Assembly: GCA_020438915.1 (NCBI GenBank)
Contig: JAGQTR010000171.1
Coordinates: forward strand, 1 to 7,751
Direction of reading: 5' to 3'
Source of the DNA: Mycobacterium sp.
GTDB lineage: Bacteria > Actinomycetota > Actinomycetes > Mycobacteriales > Mycobacteriaceae
DNA length: 7,751 nucleotides
Below the pieces are notes generated by a model. That model had not been told where the DNA came from and searched no databases. It saw only the letters and a program-made list of their open reading frames with translations. The number at the start of each line of letters is the position of its first letter. Position 1 is the stretch's first letter. Made by a program: the position numbers and the translations under genes. Shown here one piece after another: positions 1-5,615 of the stretch.

Positions 1-176
1 TTGTTGGGCTGCAACGGGATTCGCAGTGGTGGGATATCGGAGACGGTAGTGGTCAGCGGGCAGAATGTTATCGCGTCGGTGGCGTCGAATCGGTCATCTT
101 GGATGATCAGGACCGGGCGTGGCTTGCCCGCGTAACCTCGGCCGGCCGAGGCGGTCCAGGGTTCGCCGCGTCTCAC
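1..176 (-). CDS. mazF: MazF/PemK-family endoribonuclease toxin, N-terminal part (runs off the left edge)
   Basis: Type II toxin of the MazF/PemK fold, expected to cleave mRNA or other RNA at short sequence motifs when free of its antitoxin. Only 58 codons are in the window; the C-terminal half lies beyond base 1. The translation starts VRRGEPWTA, continues GYAGKPRPVLIIQDD and then reads ITFCPLTTTVSDIPPLRIPL. The RRGEPW start, the GKPRPVLIIQDD strand and the CPLTTT strand are the usual N-terminal MazF/PemK barrel pattern, and the conserved Arg of GKPRP is at residue 20. The start is GTG at 174-176. It shares one base with the TAG stop of the preceding frame (TAGTG), an arrangement typical of translationally coupled antitoxin-toxin pairs. 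Whether the toxin is complete cannot be judged here. Family identity is read from motifs and I am fairly sure of it; the cleavage specificity is unknown. Confidence 0.82.
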   Translation of the reverse strand, partial: MRRGEPWTASAGRGYAGKPRPVLIIQDDRFDATDAITFCPLTTTVSDIPPLRIPLQPN

Positions 177-304
177 TAAGTATCAAAGTCTTCGTCGTTG
201 AATCGAGAGATGGCGTCCACGAGGGCTACTGGCGCAGCTATAGGTTCTCCGTTCGGATTGCATCTGACAGGCGCCCTGACGTGCACACTTGCGTGTTGTC
301 TCAC
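176..304 (-). pseudogene. Possible C-terminal remnant of the MazE-type antitoxin preceding mazF
   Basis: A 42-codon frame from a GTG at 302-304 to the TAG at 176-178. It ends ALVDAISRFNDEDFDT, an acidic tail like those that MazE-type antitoxins wrap around MazF, and it overlaps the toxin start by one base. The same frame stays open upstream, and the preceding residues TPPEVLQFEVAVRQHASV vaguely resemble the middle of DUF3018-type MazE antitoxins, which commonly pair with PemK toxins of this kind. The N-terminal DNA-binding part is not visible: further upstream this frame only shadows the hydrolase gene that stops at 357. I saw no good ribosome-binding site for the GTG. I infer a decayed or truncated antitoxin. 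Alternatives are a real very small antitoxin, or one whose start I have misplaced. Confidence 0.4.
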
Positions 305-323
305 AGCGACTTCGAATTGAAGT

Positions 324-335
324 ACCTCAGGAGGT
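324..335. promoter_or_regulatory. Short inverted repeat upstream of the mazF module
   Basis: ACCTC-AG-GAGGT is a perfect 5-bp inverted repeat with a 2-base centre. It lies between the hydrolase stop (357) and the GTG of the antitoxin-like frame (304). Its place is where an autoregulatory operator of a mazEF module would be expected, but if the antitoxin is truncated it may simply be former coding sequence. The repeat is short and could be chance. Confidence 0.2.
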
Positions 336-356
336 GTCCCTAACCGCCCGCCGCCG

Positions 357-1322
357 CTAAGTGACGCCGGGTTGCTCCGCGACGCTCGTATCCGTGGCGC
401 GGTGGCCGATGAAATCCACTCCGGCACGAATCGCGGGCCGGTGGCGCAGAATTCGGTAATGCGCCAGTCGGCCGAGCCCTCGGGTGGTGAGCAGGCGCGC
501 ACCCGGCCATGCCGTAGCCACACGCTCACTGGCGGCATGGGGACTGTCCGGGTCGTCGGGGTCGTGGATGAGAAGCAGCGGCGGATAGTTGGCTCGTCGG
601 CCGGTCCACGTCAAGTTTGTTTCGTGCAGTGGCATACCGATGCGTTTCTCAAGACGATGGTGCAGGCCCGAGCGGATCCGGCGGCCGAAGCCGTGGCGTG
701 CGGCGAACAGGTCCAGATAGAGCGGAAACTCTCCCATTGGCGCCAAGAAGACCAAGCGGCCAACCGGTGCCCCCTGACTGGCCGCCAATACGGTCGAGTT
801 CGCTCCGAGTGAATGGGCTACGACCGCATGCGCCGGCCCATGGGTCTCGATCATGGCCGCAATCGCGTTGGCGCACTCGATGGCCGTGGTGCGCCCGGGC
901 GCGAGCGCACCCGGATCCGATTCGTTGTGGCTGGGCAAGTCGAAAGCCACGACCCGATATCCCGCCTCCACAAGCGGTTTGACGAACACTGCCAAATGAG
1001 CGCGCTGGCCACCCCAACCGTGTACCAGATATACCGGCGGCCCCTCGCCCCATTCCTGCCCGGCGATCCGATGCCCGTCCCAGAACGCCTGTACCGCTGT
1101 CCCTGGCGGCACACCGGGCGGCATTCGCATACTCGACTCAAGAACGGGCGGGGTGCACCACAACTCGACTGCCCACCGGGATCCCAACGAGGGCGCCAAC
1201 CGCTCAAGCACCCAGAAAAGGCGGCGCACCCGGGCAGCAACGGGCGGCAGGACCCCTGAGCCGGCAATATCGAGCGGCGCTACCTCGTGGGCCTCTGCTG
1301 GTACCGACGCCCTCTCAGTCAT
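357..1322 (-). CDS. Alpha/beta hydrolase fold protein, substrate unknown
   Basis: 321 residues from the chosen ATG at 1320-1322. The fold is shown by the oxyanion strand-turn VYLVHGWGG (about residues 97-105), the strand VVAFDLPSH, the nucleophile elbow AHSLGAN with Ser171, the acid strand LLLIHDPDD (Asp257 the likely acid) and a late His288 in RLAHYRI. A complete Ser-Asp-His triad is therefore present. The elbow has Ala in place of the first Gly of GxSxG, which is common in this superfamily. About 80 residues precede the hydrolase core, with no clear signal peptide. The start is chosen because AGGA sits 9 bases upstream. An in-frame ATG at 1379 would add 19 residues of low-complexity character. 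Esterase, lipase or a related hydrolase activity is plausible, but nothing nearby fixes the substrate. It is transcribed towards the mazF module and is separated from the TetR gene by about 290 bases. Confidence 0.85.
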   Translation of the reverse strand: MTERASVPAEAHEVAPLDIAGSGVLPPVAARVRRLFWVLERLAPSLGSRWAVELWCTPPVLESSMRMPPGVPPGTAVQAFWDGHRIAGQEWGEGPPVYLVHGWGGQRAHLAVFVKPLVEAGYRVVAFDLPSHNESDPGALAPGRTTAIECANAIAAMIETHGPAHAVVAHSLGANSTVLAASQGAPVGRLVFLAPMGEFPLYLDLFAARHGFGRRIRSGLHHRLEKRIGMPLHETNLTWTGRRANYPPLLLIHDPDDPDSPHAASERVATAWPGARLLTTRGLGRLAHYRILRHRPAIRAGVDFIGHRATDTSVAEQPGVT

Positions 1323-1615
1323 GAGGCGTAATCCTATTCGGACTGTCGATTTGGTGCGTCCCGAGTTCGGCTGCACCAATGTATGTTCTCACCGCGGATG
1401 GCATCTCGCCGATCCTGTGACCAGGTGACACGAGGACAGCTCGCTCGGGAGGCCCTACTTGGAGTTGCGTGGATGTCGGCAGCGGTCGGCGCTGTAGCGG
1501 CGAGGGTGCGGACCCGGGCGTCGTAGCCGGCTCGTGCACTGTTGTCGATACCGTCGATGGCGCGGCTGCGCGCGAGCCGGCCTCGAAACCTTTGGCACAT
1601 CACGCTGCCCGGCTT
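1323..1615. other. Non-coding stretch between the TetR gene and the hydrolase gene
   Basis: About 290 bases separating the stop of the TetR gene from the start of the hydrolase gene, both on the minus strand. Open frames here are Arg-rich shadows or continuations of frames that are antisense or offset to the TetR gene, with no recognisable protein motif. The stretch should hold the terminator of the TetR gene and the promoter of the hydrolase gene. No clear hairpin followed by a T-run was seen. A TAGGAT at complement 1331-1336 could be a mycobacterial -10 (TANNNT) just upstream of the hydrolase ATG. It overlaps the AGGA taken as ribosome-binding site, so both readings cannot hold. Confidence 0.5.
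1416..1430. promoter_or_regulatory. Near-palindrome, possible operator upstream of the hydrolase gene
   Basis: TGTGACC-A-GGTGACA is a 15-base near-palindrome of the form TGTnACC/GGTnACA with one mismatched pair. It lies about 95 bases upstream of the hydrolase ATG. The symmetry suits a dimeric regulator, but there is no second copy in the window and no candidate protein to match it. Confidence 0.22.
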
Positions 1616-2227
1616 TCACAGGCTCAGCCCACCAAGGGCGGTTGCAGTGACGGTGTTGATCAGCGTCGCCTCGTCGGTGTCGATGTCGCCGTGCAGCCAC
1701 GCGATGATGAGGTGGGTGGTTCCGGCCACCAGCAGCTGCGTCGCCAATGTCACGTCTATGCCTGGCCGCGCCCCTCGGCGTCGAGGCGTGTCGGGCGGTG
1801 CCATGAGTTCGCTGAACTCCCGCACGGCGCGCAGCTGACGCTCGCGCAGGCGCGGGAATCCGGGCGATTCCATGTATAGCCGGGCATCTGCGGGGTCGGT
1901 GGCCAGGGTGTGCACGACAGCGCGCACCGCCGCTTCGGCGCGGGCGACGCCGGGGGTGCTGGCCAACCCGGCCTGGACTCCGACTCTGAGCCGGCCGAAT
2001 AGCTCCTCGGCGCAGGCGTCGAGCAGTGCGTCCTTCGAGGCGAACTCGTTGTAGAAGTACCGCTTGCTGAGCTTGGCGCGCTGACACACGGAGTCGACGG
2101 TCATCGTCGCGACGCCGCTGTCGGCGATGACGGTTCGTCCGGCGTCGATCATGCGTTGACGGCGGCTCCGTGACCGCTGCTCCGCGGTGAGTCCCCCGTA
2201 CGTTCGACCTGTTGTCGTCACAGTCAT
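1616..2227 (-). CDS. TetR-family transcriptional regulator (Rv3167c-like)
   Basis: 203 residues. The N-terminal TetR DNA-binding domain begins near residue 23 (RQRMIDAGRTVIADSG). Its helix-turn-helix lies at about residues 44-63 (VDSVCQRAKLSKRYFYNEF), with the typical KRYFYNEFASKDALL recognition-helix and following segment. The remaining ~130 residues form the variable ligand-binding and dimerisation domain. The ATG at 2225-2227 is chosen because longer in-frame starts would run through the operator and into the divergent kinase gene. Size and divergent arrangement with a kinase plus DUF pair match M. tuberculosis Rv3167c as I recall it (about 208 residues). Rv3167c has been reported to influence PDIM lipid levels and phagosomal escape. 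Orthology is inferred from layout and size, not from an alignment. It probably represses the divergent operon, and itself, through the inverted repeat at 2245-2276. Confidence 0.9.
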   Translation of the reverse strand: MTVTTTGRTYGGLTAEQRSRSRRQRMIDAGRTVIADSGVATMTVDSVCQRAKLSKRYFYNEFASKDALLDACAEELFGRLRVGVQAGLASTPGVARAEAAVRAVVHTLATDPADARLYMESPGFPRLRERQLRAVREFSELMAPPDTPRRRGARPGIDVTLATQLLVAGTTHLIIAWLHGDIDTDEATLINTVTATALGGLSL

Positions 2228-2230
2228 ATC

Positions 2231-2259
2231 TTGACCGATTCCGTGATCTCGTTCATTAT
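2231..2259 (+). promoter_or_regulatory. Likely sigma-A-type promoter of the kinase-DUF operon
   Basis: TTGACC at 2231-2236 is 5 of 6 to the -35 consensus. It is followed at 17 bases by CATTAT (2254-2259), 4 of 6 to the -10 consensus. Transcription would begin near 2266 and leave a leader of about 28 bases before the GTG at 2294. The -10 lies at the inner edge of the inverted repeat, so a bound TetR dimer would block the polymerase. On the other strand GATAAT (complement 2256-2261) could serve as the -10 for the TetR gene. Confidence 0.45.
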
Positions 2260-2276
2260 CTAGAACGAGATCGTTC
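2245..2276. promoter_or_regulatory. TetR-type operator: perfect inverted repeat with a third half-site
   Basis: GATCTCGTTC (2245-2254), an 8-base spacer, and GAACGAGATC (2263-2272) form a perfect 10-bp inverted repeat centred in the divergent spacer between the TetR gene and the kinase gene. A third half-site TCGTTC (2271-2276) follows, so that GAACGA-GA-TCGTTC (2263-2276) is a second, overlapping palindrome. Divergent TetR regulators usually bind such repeats in exactly this position. The functional link is inferred from position and symmetry. Confidence 0.72.
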
Positions 2277-2293
2277 CACATCACGCACTGGGG

Positions 2294-3400
2294 GTGTCCG
2301 TGGCTGCTGACGCCGCCGCCATTAACCCGCCGCCGCTGGTCGACCGGCATGACATGACCGCTGCGTGGTTCACTCATGCCCTACGTCATGCCGGAGTCCT
2401 CGGCGACCAATCGGTCACCGCGGTCGGATCGACTCCAATCGGCACGGGGCAGGTCGCCGACACGCTTCTGTTCACCTTGACTTACGACGACGCCGACGCC
2501 GCGCTTCCCGTCAGCCTGGTGGCCAAACTCGCCGCCGAGGACGCCGACAGCCGTGCTGCAGCAGTCGGATCGCGTCTCTACGAACGGGAGGTGCGGTTCT
2601 ACCAACAGCTCCTGGCGCGCACAGCGGTGCGGGCGCCACGGCACCTCTACAGCGACATCGACACTGTTACCGGACGGTTCGTGCTGCTGTTGGAGGACCT
2701 CTCCCCCGCGTCGTCGGTGAACCAATTGGCCGGCTTCGATGTCGAACATGCCCGCCGCGCCATGGCCGAGGCGGCCGCCTTGCACGCGCCGATGTGGAAT
2801 GACGACGCACTCGCCGACGTGGACTGGCTCAACCACACGCGCGCAACCGCGGACATGCTCGCACAGAACGGCCCGGTCCTCACCGAGGCGTTCTGCGAGC
2901 GTTACCGATCCGACCTCGACGACCGCCTCCTGGCCCAGATGCGGCGAATCAACGCGTATGCGCCCACCTTCTGGACCACGCAGCACCAGCCGCTGACAGT
3001 CGTGCACGGCGACTTTCGGCCCGACAACATGCTTTTCGACGCCAAGGGCGGTCAATTACCGGTAGCCGTCGTCGACTGGCAGACCACCGACCGTGGCAAC
3101 GGATTGCTCGACGTCGCGTTCCTCCTCGGCACCGCGCTGGAGCCAGAGACACGCAGGGCCCACGAGCGCGAACTCGTATCCCAGTATTTCGAGGCTCTCA
3201 TTGCCGGCGGGGTCGGCGGCTACGACTGGGAACGGTGCTGGACCGACTACCGCCGACACGCGTGTTACGCCGTGTACTTCTTGACGCCGGCAGCGATGCT
3301 GGTCGAACGGACCGCGCGGGGTGATGAGATGTTCTTGACGATGATCCGCCGCGCATTGGCACAGATCGCCGATCTCGACACCGAAGCCCTCCTGCACTGA
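2294..3400 (+). CDS. APH/ecdysteroid-kinase-like phosphotransferase (Rv3168-like)
   Basis: 368 residues of the aminoglycoside-phosphotransferase superfamily. Visible parts in order: an N-lobe nucleotide loop around IGTGQVADTLLFTL (residues 49-62), the ATP-anchoring Lys78 in LVAKLA, Glu99 in YEREVRFYQQL, the hinge-like LLLEDLSP (131-138), the catalytic loop VVHGDFRPDN (236-245) with catalytic Asp240 and Asn245, and the metal-binding Asp261 in VAVVDWQ. All key kinase residues are present. The start is GTG at 2294, just after a G-rich run; the ribosome-binding site is weak. M. tuberculosis Rv3168 (about 378 residues, structure solved) lies in the same place next to a TetR gene. Despite the family name, these chromosomal members are better described as kinases of small hydroxylated molecules with unknown substrate; drug resistance should not be assumed. 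It is the first gene of an operon, followed after 13 bases by the next gene. Confidence 0.9.
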   Translation: MSVAADAAAINPPPLVDRHDMTAAWFTHALRHAGVLGDQSVTAVGSTPIGTGQVADTLLFTLTYDDADAALPVSLVAKLAAEDADSRAAAVGSRLYEREVRFYQQLLARTAVRAPRHLYSDIDTVTGRFVLLLEDLSPASSVNQLAGFDVEHARRAMAEAAALHAPMWNDDALADVDWLNHTRATADMLAQNGPVLTEAFCERYRSDLDDRLLAQMRRINAYAPTFWTTQHQPLTVVHGDFRPDNMLFDAKGGQLPVAVVDWQTTDRGNGLLDVAFLLGTALEPETRRAHERELVSQYFEALIAGGVGGYDWERCWTDYRRHACYAVYFLTPAAMLVERTARGDEMFLTMIRRALAQIADLDTEALLH

Positions 3401-3413
3401 GCGGAAGTCGACA

Positions 3414-4535
3414 ATGCTGACCCCATTTGACGATTACCCGGTTCATCAGACACCGGCGCCGATCGCGCATGCCGGCAGCGGCCATCCCGATCACTACGAT
3501 CGGTTCTGGTTCAACGGCTACACCGAGGACTTGTACTTCGCCGTTGCCATGGGTATCTACCCGAATCGCGGTGTCATCGACGCCGCTTTCAGCGTGGTCA
3601 GCAACCACACCCAGCGTTCGGTATTCGCCTCCGGCCGGGCACCGCTTGACCGCACCGCGACCTCAGTCGGACCCGTCGAAATCCAGATCATCGAGCCCCT
3701 GCGCACCAACCATGTCATCGTCGATGCGCCAGAACACGGTCTCCGCGCCGACTTGACGTTCCACGCGCGCACGGCCGCCTACGAGGAGCCCCGCCAGACC
3801 AAACACCACGGCACGCGGTTGTTCACCGACATGACCAGGGCCTCACAACTGGGAAGCTGGGCGGGAACGCTGACCGCAGGTGATCGTACCGAGACGTTCA
3901 CCGAGCGTGTTTACGGGACCAAGGACCGGTCCTGGGGCATCCGCCCGGCAGGACTGCCCGCCCCGGCCGCACCCGAGCCGGCCGCGGGCCAGCTCTTCTT
4001 CCTCTGGGCCCCATTGAATTTCGACGACGTCGGCGTGCACTTCATGACCTTCGAAGACGCCGACGGCCAGCCCTGGGCCAAGACCGCGGCCATCCTGCCT
4101 CTGCTCTCCGACGACACCCCGGTGTATGGACCAGACACGCTGGCCGAACACGTCGACATCACCCACGCCGTCAACTGGGCCCCGGGACTGCGCCGCTCCA
4201 ATAGTGCGGTCCTGACGCTCAACGACCACACCGAACCCGCCACCATCGCGCTCGAACCCCTGCTGACCTTCCGGATGAAGGGCGCCGGCTACTTTCATCC
4301 GCAATGGGCGCACGGCCTCTGGCACGACGAACTCGTTGTCGGAGGAGAATGCGCCGACGTCGCCGACCTGGACAACCTCGAGTTGCCGAATGTTCATGTG
4401 CAACAGGTCATGCGCGCTACCTGGGGCCACCGCACCGGGATCGGCGTCCTCGAACAACTCGCCATCGGACCCCACGCTCCCAGCGGGTTCACCGGCCTTC
4501 TCGACGGCGCAAGAGCCCGCTCTCCCCAATCTTGA
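3414..4535 (+). CDS. Conserved protein of unknown function, DUF7064/7065-like (Rv3169-like)
   Basis: 373 residues, second gene of the operon. A GGAAG ribosome-binding site at 3403-3407 lies 6 bases before the ATG, only 13 bases after the kinase stop. The N-terminal part has the segment HYDRFWFNGYTEDLYFAVAM (residues 27-46) and a mid-protein motif KDRSWGIRP (about 171-179). This resembles the RDHSWGxR motif of proteins carrying DUF7064/DUF7065 domains, which often accompany APH-like kinases. Aromatic-rich strands such as LFFLWAPLNF and GVHFMTF suggest a beta-rich fold; I see no transmembrane segment or signal peptide. Length and position match M. tuberculosis Rv3169 (about 374 residues). No enzymatic activity can be assigned from the sequence. 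Co-transcription suggests it works on the same small molecule or lipid as the kinase. Confidence 0.82.
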   Translation: MLTPFDDYPVHQTPAPIAHAGSGHPDHYDRFWFNGYTEDLYFAVAMGIYPNRGVIDAAFSVVSNHTQRSVFASGRAPLDRTATSVGPVEIQIIEPLRTNHVIVDAPEHGLRADLTFHARTAAYEEPRQTKHHGTRLFTDMTRASQLGSWAGTLTAGDRTETFTERVYGTKDRSWGIRPAGLPAPAAPEPAAGQLFFLWAPLNFDDVGVHFMTFEDADGQPWAKTAAILPLLSDDTPVYGPDTLAEHVDITHAVNWAPGLRRSNSAVLTLNDHTEPATIALEPLLTFRMKGAGYFHPQWAHGLWHDELVVGGECADVADLDNLELPNVHVQQVMRATWGHRTGIGVLEQLAIGPHAPSGFTGLLDGARARSPQS

Positions 4536-4833
4536 AGAGCCTTCGCATGGCCGCCCCGGCAGTCGAATCTCATCGCGTACACCGCGCCGTCCGAAAGGCC
4601 GAGTTGCACGGCTGCAGCCAGCTTCTGCCCTTCACGTTAGGAACCTTTTGCGAGAGCCGATCGTGGCCAAGCAACGCAGGCACACAGTGGTCGATAACAT
4701 CCCGAAGCGGTCAGTTACCTTCCTGCGAGCCGCCGAAGATGTAGAAGCGATCAGGGAGGGCGATCGAGAACTTTTCGCCTCCGGAGCCGAATGCAGACTC
4801 GCATTCCTAGCGAGGAGGACCGGCTCAGGCGGG
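4536..4833. other. Intergenic stretch between convergent genes, no convincing gene
   Basis: About 300 bases between the stop of the DUF gene (plus) and the stop of vapC (minus). A plus-strand frame is open through it and into the antisense of vapC, including LRAAEDVEAIREGDRELFA. It has no ribosome-binding site, no recognised motif and an end that shadows vapC, so I do not call it. By eye the composition is somewhat less GC-rich than the genes to the left. A perfect palindrome GGCTGCAGCC lies at 4610-4619. The stretch should contain the terminators of both convergent units. Confidence 0.5.
4789..4806 (-). terminator. Weak hairpin downstream of vapC
   Basis: GAATGC, a 6-base loop and GCATTC form a perfect 6-bp stem 28 bases past the vapC stop. 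There is no T-run after it on the minus strand, so it could be a non-canonical mycobacterial terminator or chance. Confidence 0.25.
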
Positions 4834-5241
4834 CTATCCTGCGGCCCCGGGGCTTTCGATTGGATAGTCGAGATCGCGGCAGCTCTCGATGAGCCTGTGG
4901 TCGTAGACCACTATCGCGGTAAGTGCGTCAGTGAGTTGGGCTGCGGATGCGAGATGGATGGCGTCGAGCGAACGTAGCGACTCTGGTCCGATCGTTTCAG
5001 CCGTCTCGATCACTTCGTCGGTAACCGTAAGAATGTCTAGATCTTCATCCAGCATGCGTCGAGCGTCGGCGACGATCTCGGGATCCCCACTGCGAAGAGC
5101 GGTCCGCATCAGCTCGACGCGGCCCACTGCACTGGTCACGTGGTCACGATCTTCGGCGTCAGCCAGCCACCGCCGAAGATCGGCCGACTCAGCCTCCTGG
5201 ACGATCAGCTTCACCAATGCCGAGGTATCGAGATAGATCAC
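4834..5241 (-). CDS. vapC: VapC-family PIN-domain ribonuclease toxin
   Basis: 135 residues, the usual VapC size. The PIN-domain acidic residues are all visible: Asp5 in MIYLDTSALVKL, Glu43 in VGRVELMR, Asp93 in RSLDAIHLASA and Asp114 in VVYDHRL. They would bind Mg2+ or Mn2+ and cleave RNA, often tRNA or rRNA in mycobacterial VapCs. The start is GTG at 5239-5241, inside GTGA, overlapping the antitoxin stop by 4 bases; this couples translation of toxin to antitoxin. The toxin looks intact, with no missing catalytic residue, and should need its antitoxin to be kept silent. The C-terminus is short and proline/alanine-rich. Family and role are firm; the RNA target is unknown. Confidence 0.95.
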   Translation of the reverse strand: MIYLDTSALVKLIVQEAESADLRRWLADAEDRDHVTSAVGRVELMRTALRSGDPEIVADARRMLDEDLDILTVTDEVIETAETIGPESLRSLDAIHLASAAQLTDALTAIVVYDHRLIESCRDLDYPIESPGAAG

Positions 5242-5510
5242 CGGTCCTCGCGTACCTCGGCCAGGACCGCGCTTAGGTTCCGCCGAGGCAGGCTCCCGGT
5301 GTCGATGGATGCGAGGCCGCCACGGCGGCGCGCCGGCTTCAGGGAACCGTTGGCGATGAGGCCCTCTCGAGTGCGGTCAGTCGCGGTGACCGGAACCAGC
5401 CGCGCGACCAGGCGACCCCGCATCGTCACCGACAGCTCCTCACCAGCTTCGACGCGTGCCAGGTATTTGCTGGCATTCTGCCGCAACTCGCGAACCCCAA
5501 TGACGTTCAT
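5238..5510 (-). CDS. vapB: Phd/YefM-type antitoxin of the VapBC pair
   Basis: 90 residues starting MNVIGVRELRQNASKYLARV, the N-terminal DNA-binding pattern of Phd/YefM antitoxins (V/I-R-E-L-R-x-N-x-S). It continues with EAGEELSVTMRGRLVARLVP, the conserved beta-hairpin of that fold (residues 21-40). The C-terminal part ends LSAVLAEVREDR, a short helix expected to sit in the VapC active site and neutralise it. I chose the ATG at 5508-5510 because the longer in-frame ATG at 5559-5561 would translate the operator palindrome into non-homologous residues. No ribosome-binding site precedes this ATG, and a TACCGT -10-like box ends 7 bases before it, so the message may be leaderless. It overlaps vapC by 4 bases and probably represses its own promoter together with the toxin. 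Confidence 0.93.
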   Translation of the reverse strand: MNVIGVRELRQNASKYLARVEAGEELSVTMRGRLVARLVPVTATDRTREGLIANGSLKPARRRGGLASIDTGSLPRRNLSAVLAEVREDR

Positions 5511-5517
5511 AACAAAC

Positions 5518-5539
5518 ACGGTAGCACATAGCGTGCTAC
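5518..5539 (-). promoter_or_regulatory. vapBC operator palindrome overlapping a likely leaderless promoter
   Basis: GTAGCAC (5521-5527), ATAGC, GTGCTAC (5533-5539) form a perfect 7-bp inverted repeat with a 5-base spacer, 11 bases upstream of the antitoxin ATG. On the minus strand TACCGT (complement 5518-5523) fits the mycobacterial TANNNT -10 and overlaps the near arm. It would place the transcript start at or beside the ATG. This is the expected site for VapB/VapBC autorepression; binding itself is inferred. Confidence 0.65.
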
Positions 5540-5615
5540 ATGAGAGCGCCGCGCCGATCATCTCCAGGCGATCCCATGTGCTTTATCAATCTTCACTGCA
5601 TCTCGACACATGTGC

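Noticed and set aside
1455..2087. Minus-strand frame of 210 codons
   Set aside because: Arg/Ala-rich shadow of the TetR gene in another frame; typical of GC-rich DNA.
2228..2377. Longer TetR start giving 253 residues
   Set aside because: It would translate the operator and overlap the divergent kinase gene; the TetR domain starts well after the ATG at 2227.
2294..3400. Reading the APH-fold kinase as an antibiotic resistance gene
   Set aside because: Chromosomal Rv3168-like kinases share the fold without shown aminoglycoside specificity, and the operon context does not suggest resistance.
4336..4977. Long plus-strand frame of 213 codons
   Set aside because: It begins inside the DUF gene in another frame and ends antisense to vapC. 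No ribosome-binding site or family motif; only the gap portion (4536-4833) is noted separately.
5511..5561. Longer vapB start giving 107 residues
   Set aside because: The extra 17 codons cover the operator palindrome, and the Phd/YefM pattern begins at the inner ATG.
5575..5615. Repeated CATGTGC and a CACATGTG palindrome between dnaB and vapB, considered as a terminator
   Set aside because: The stem is too short and lacks a T-run; dnaB may read through into vapBC.
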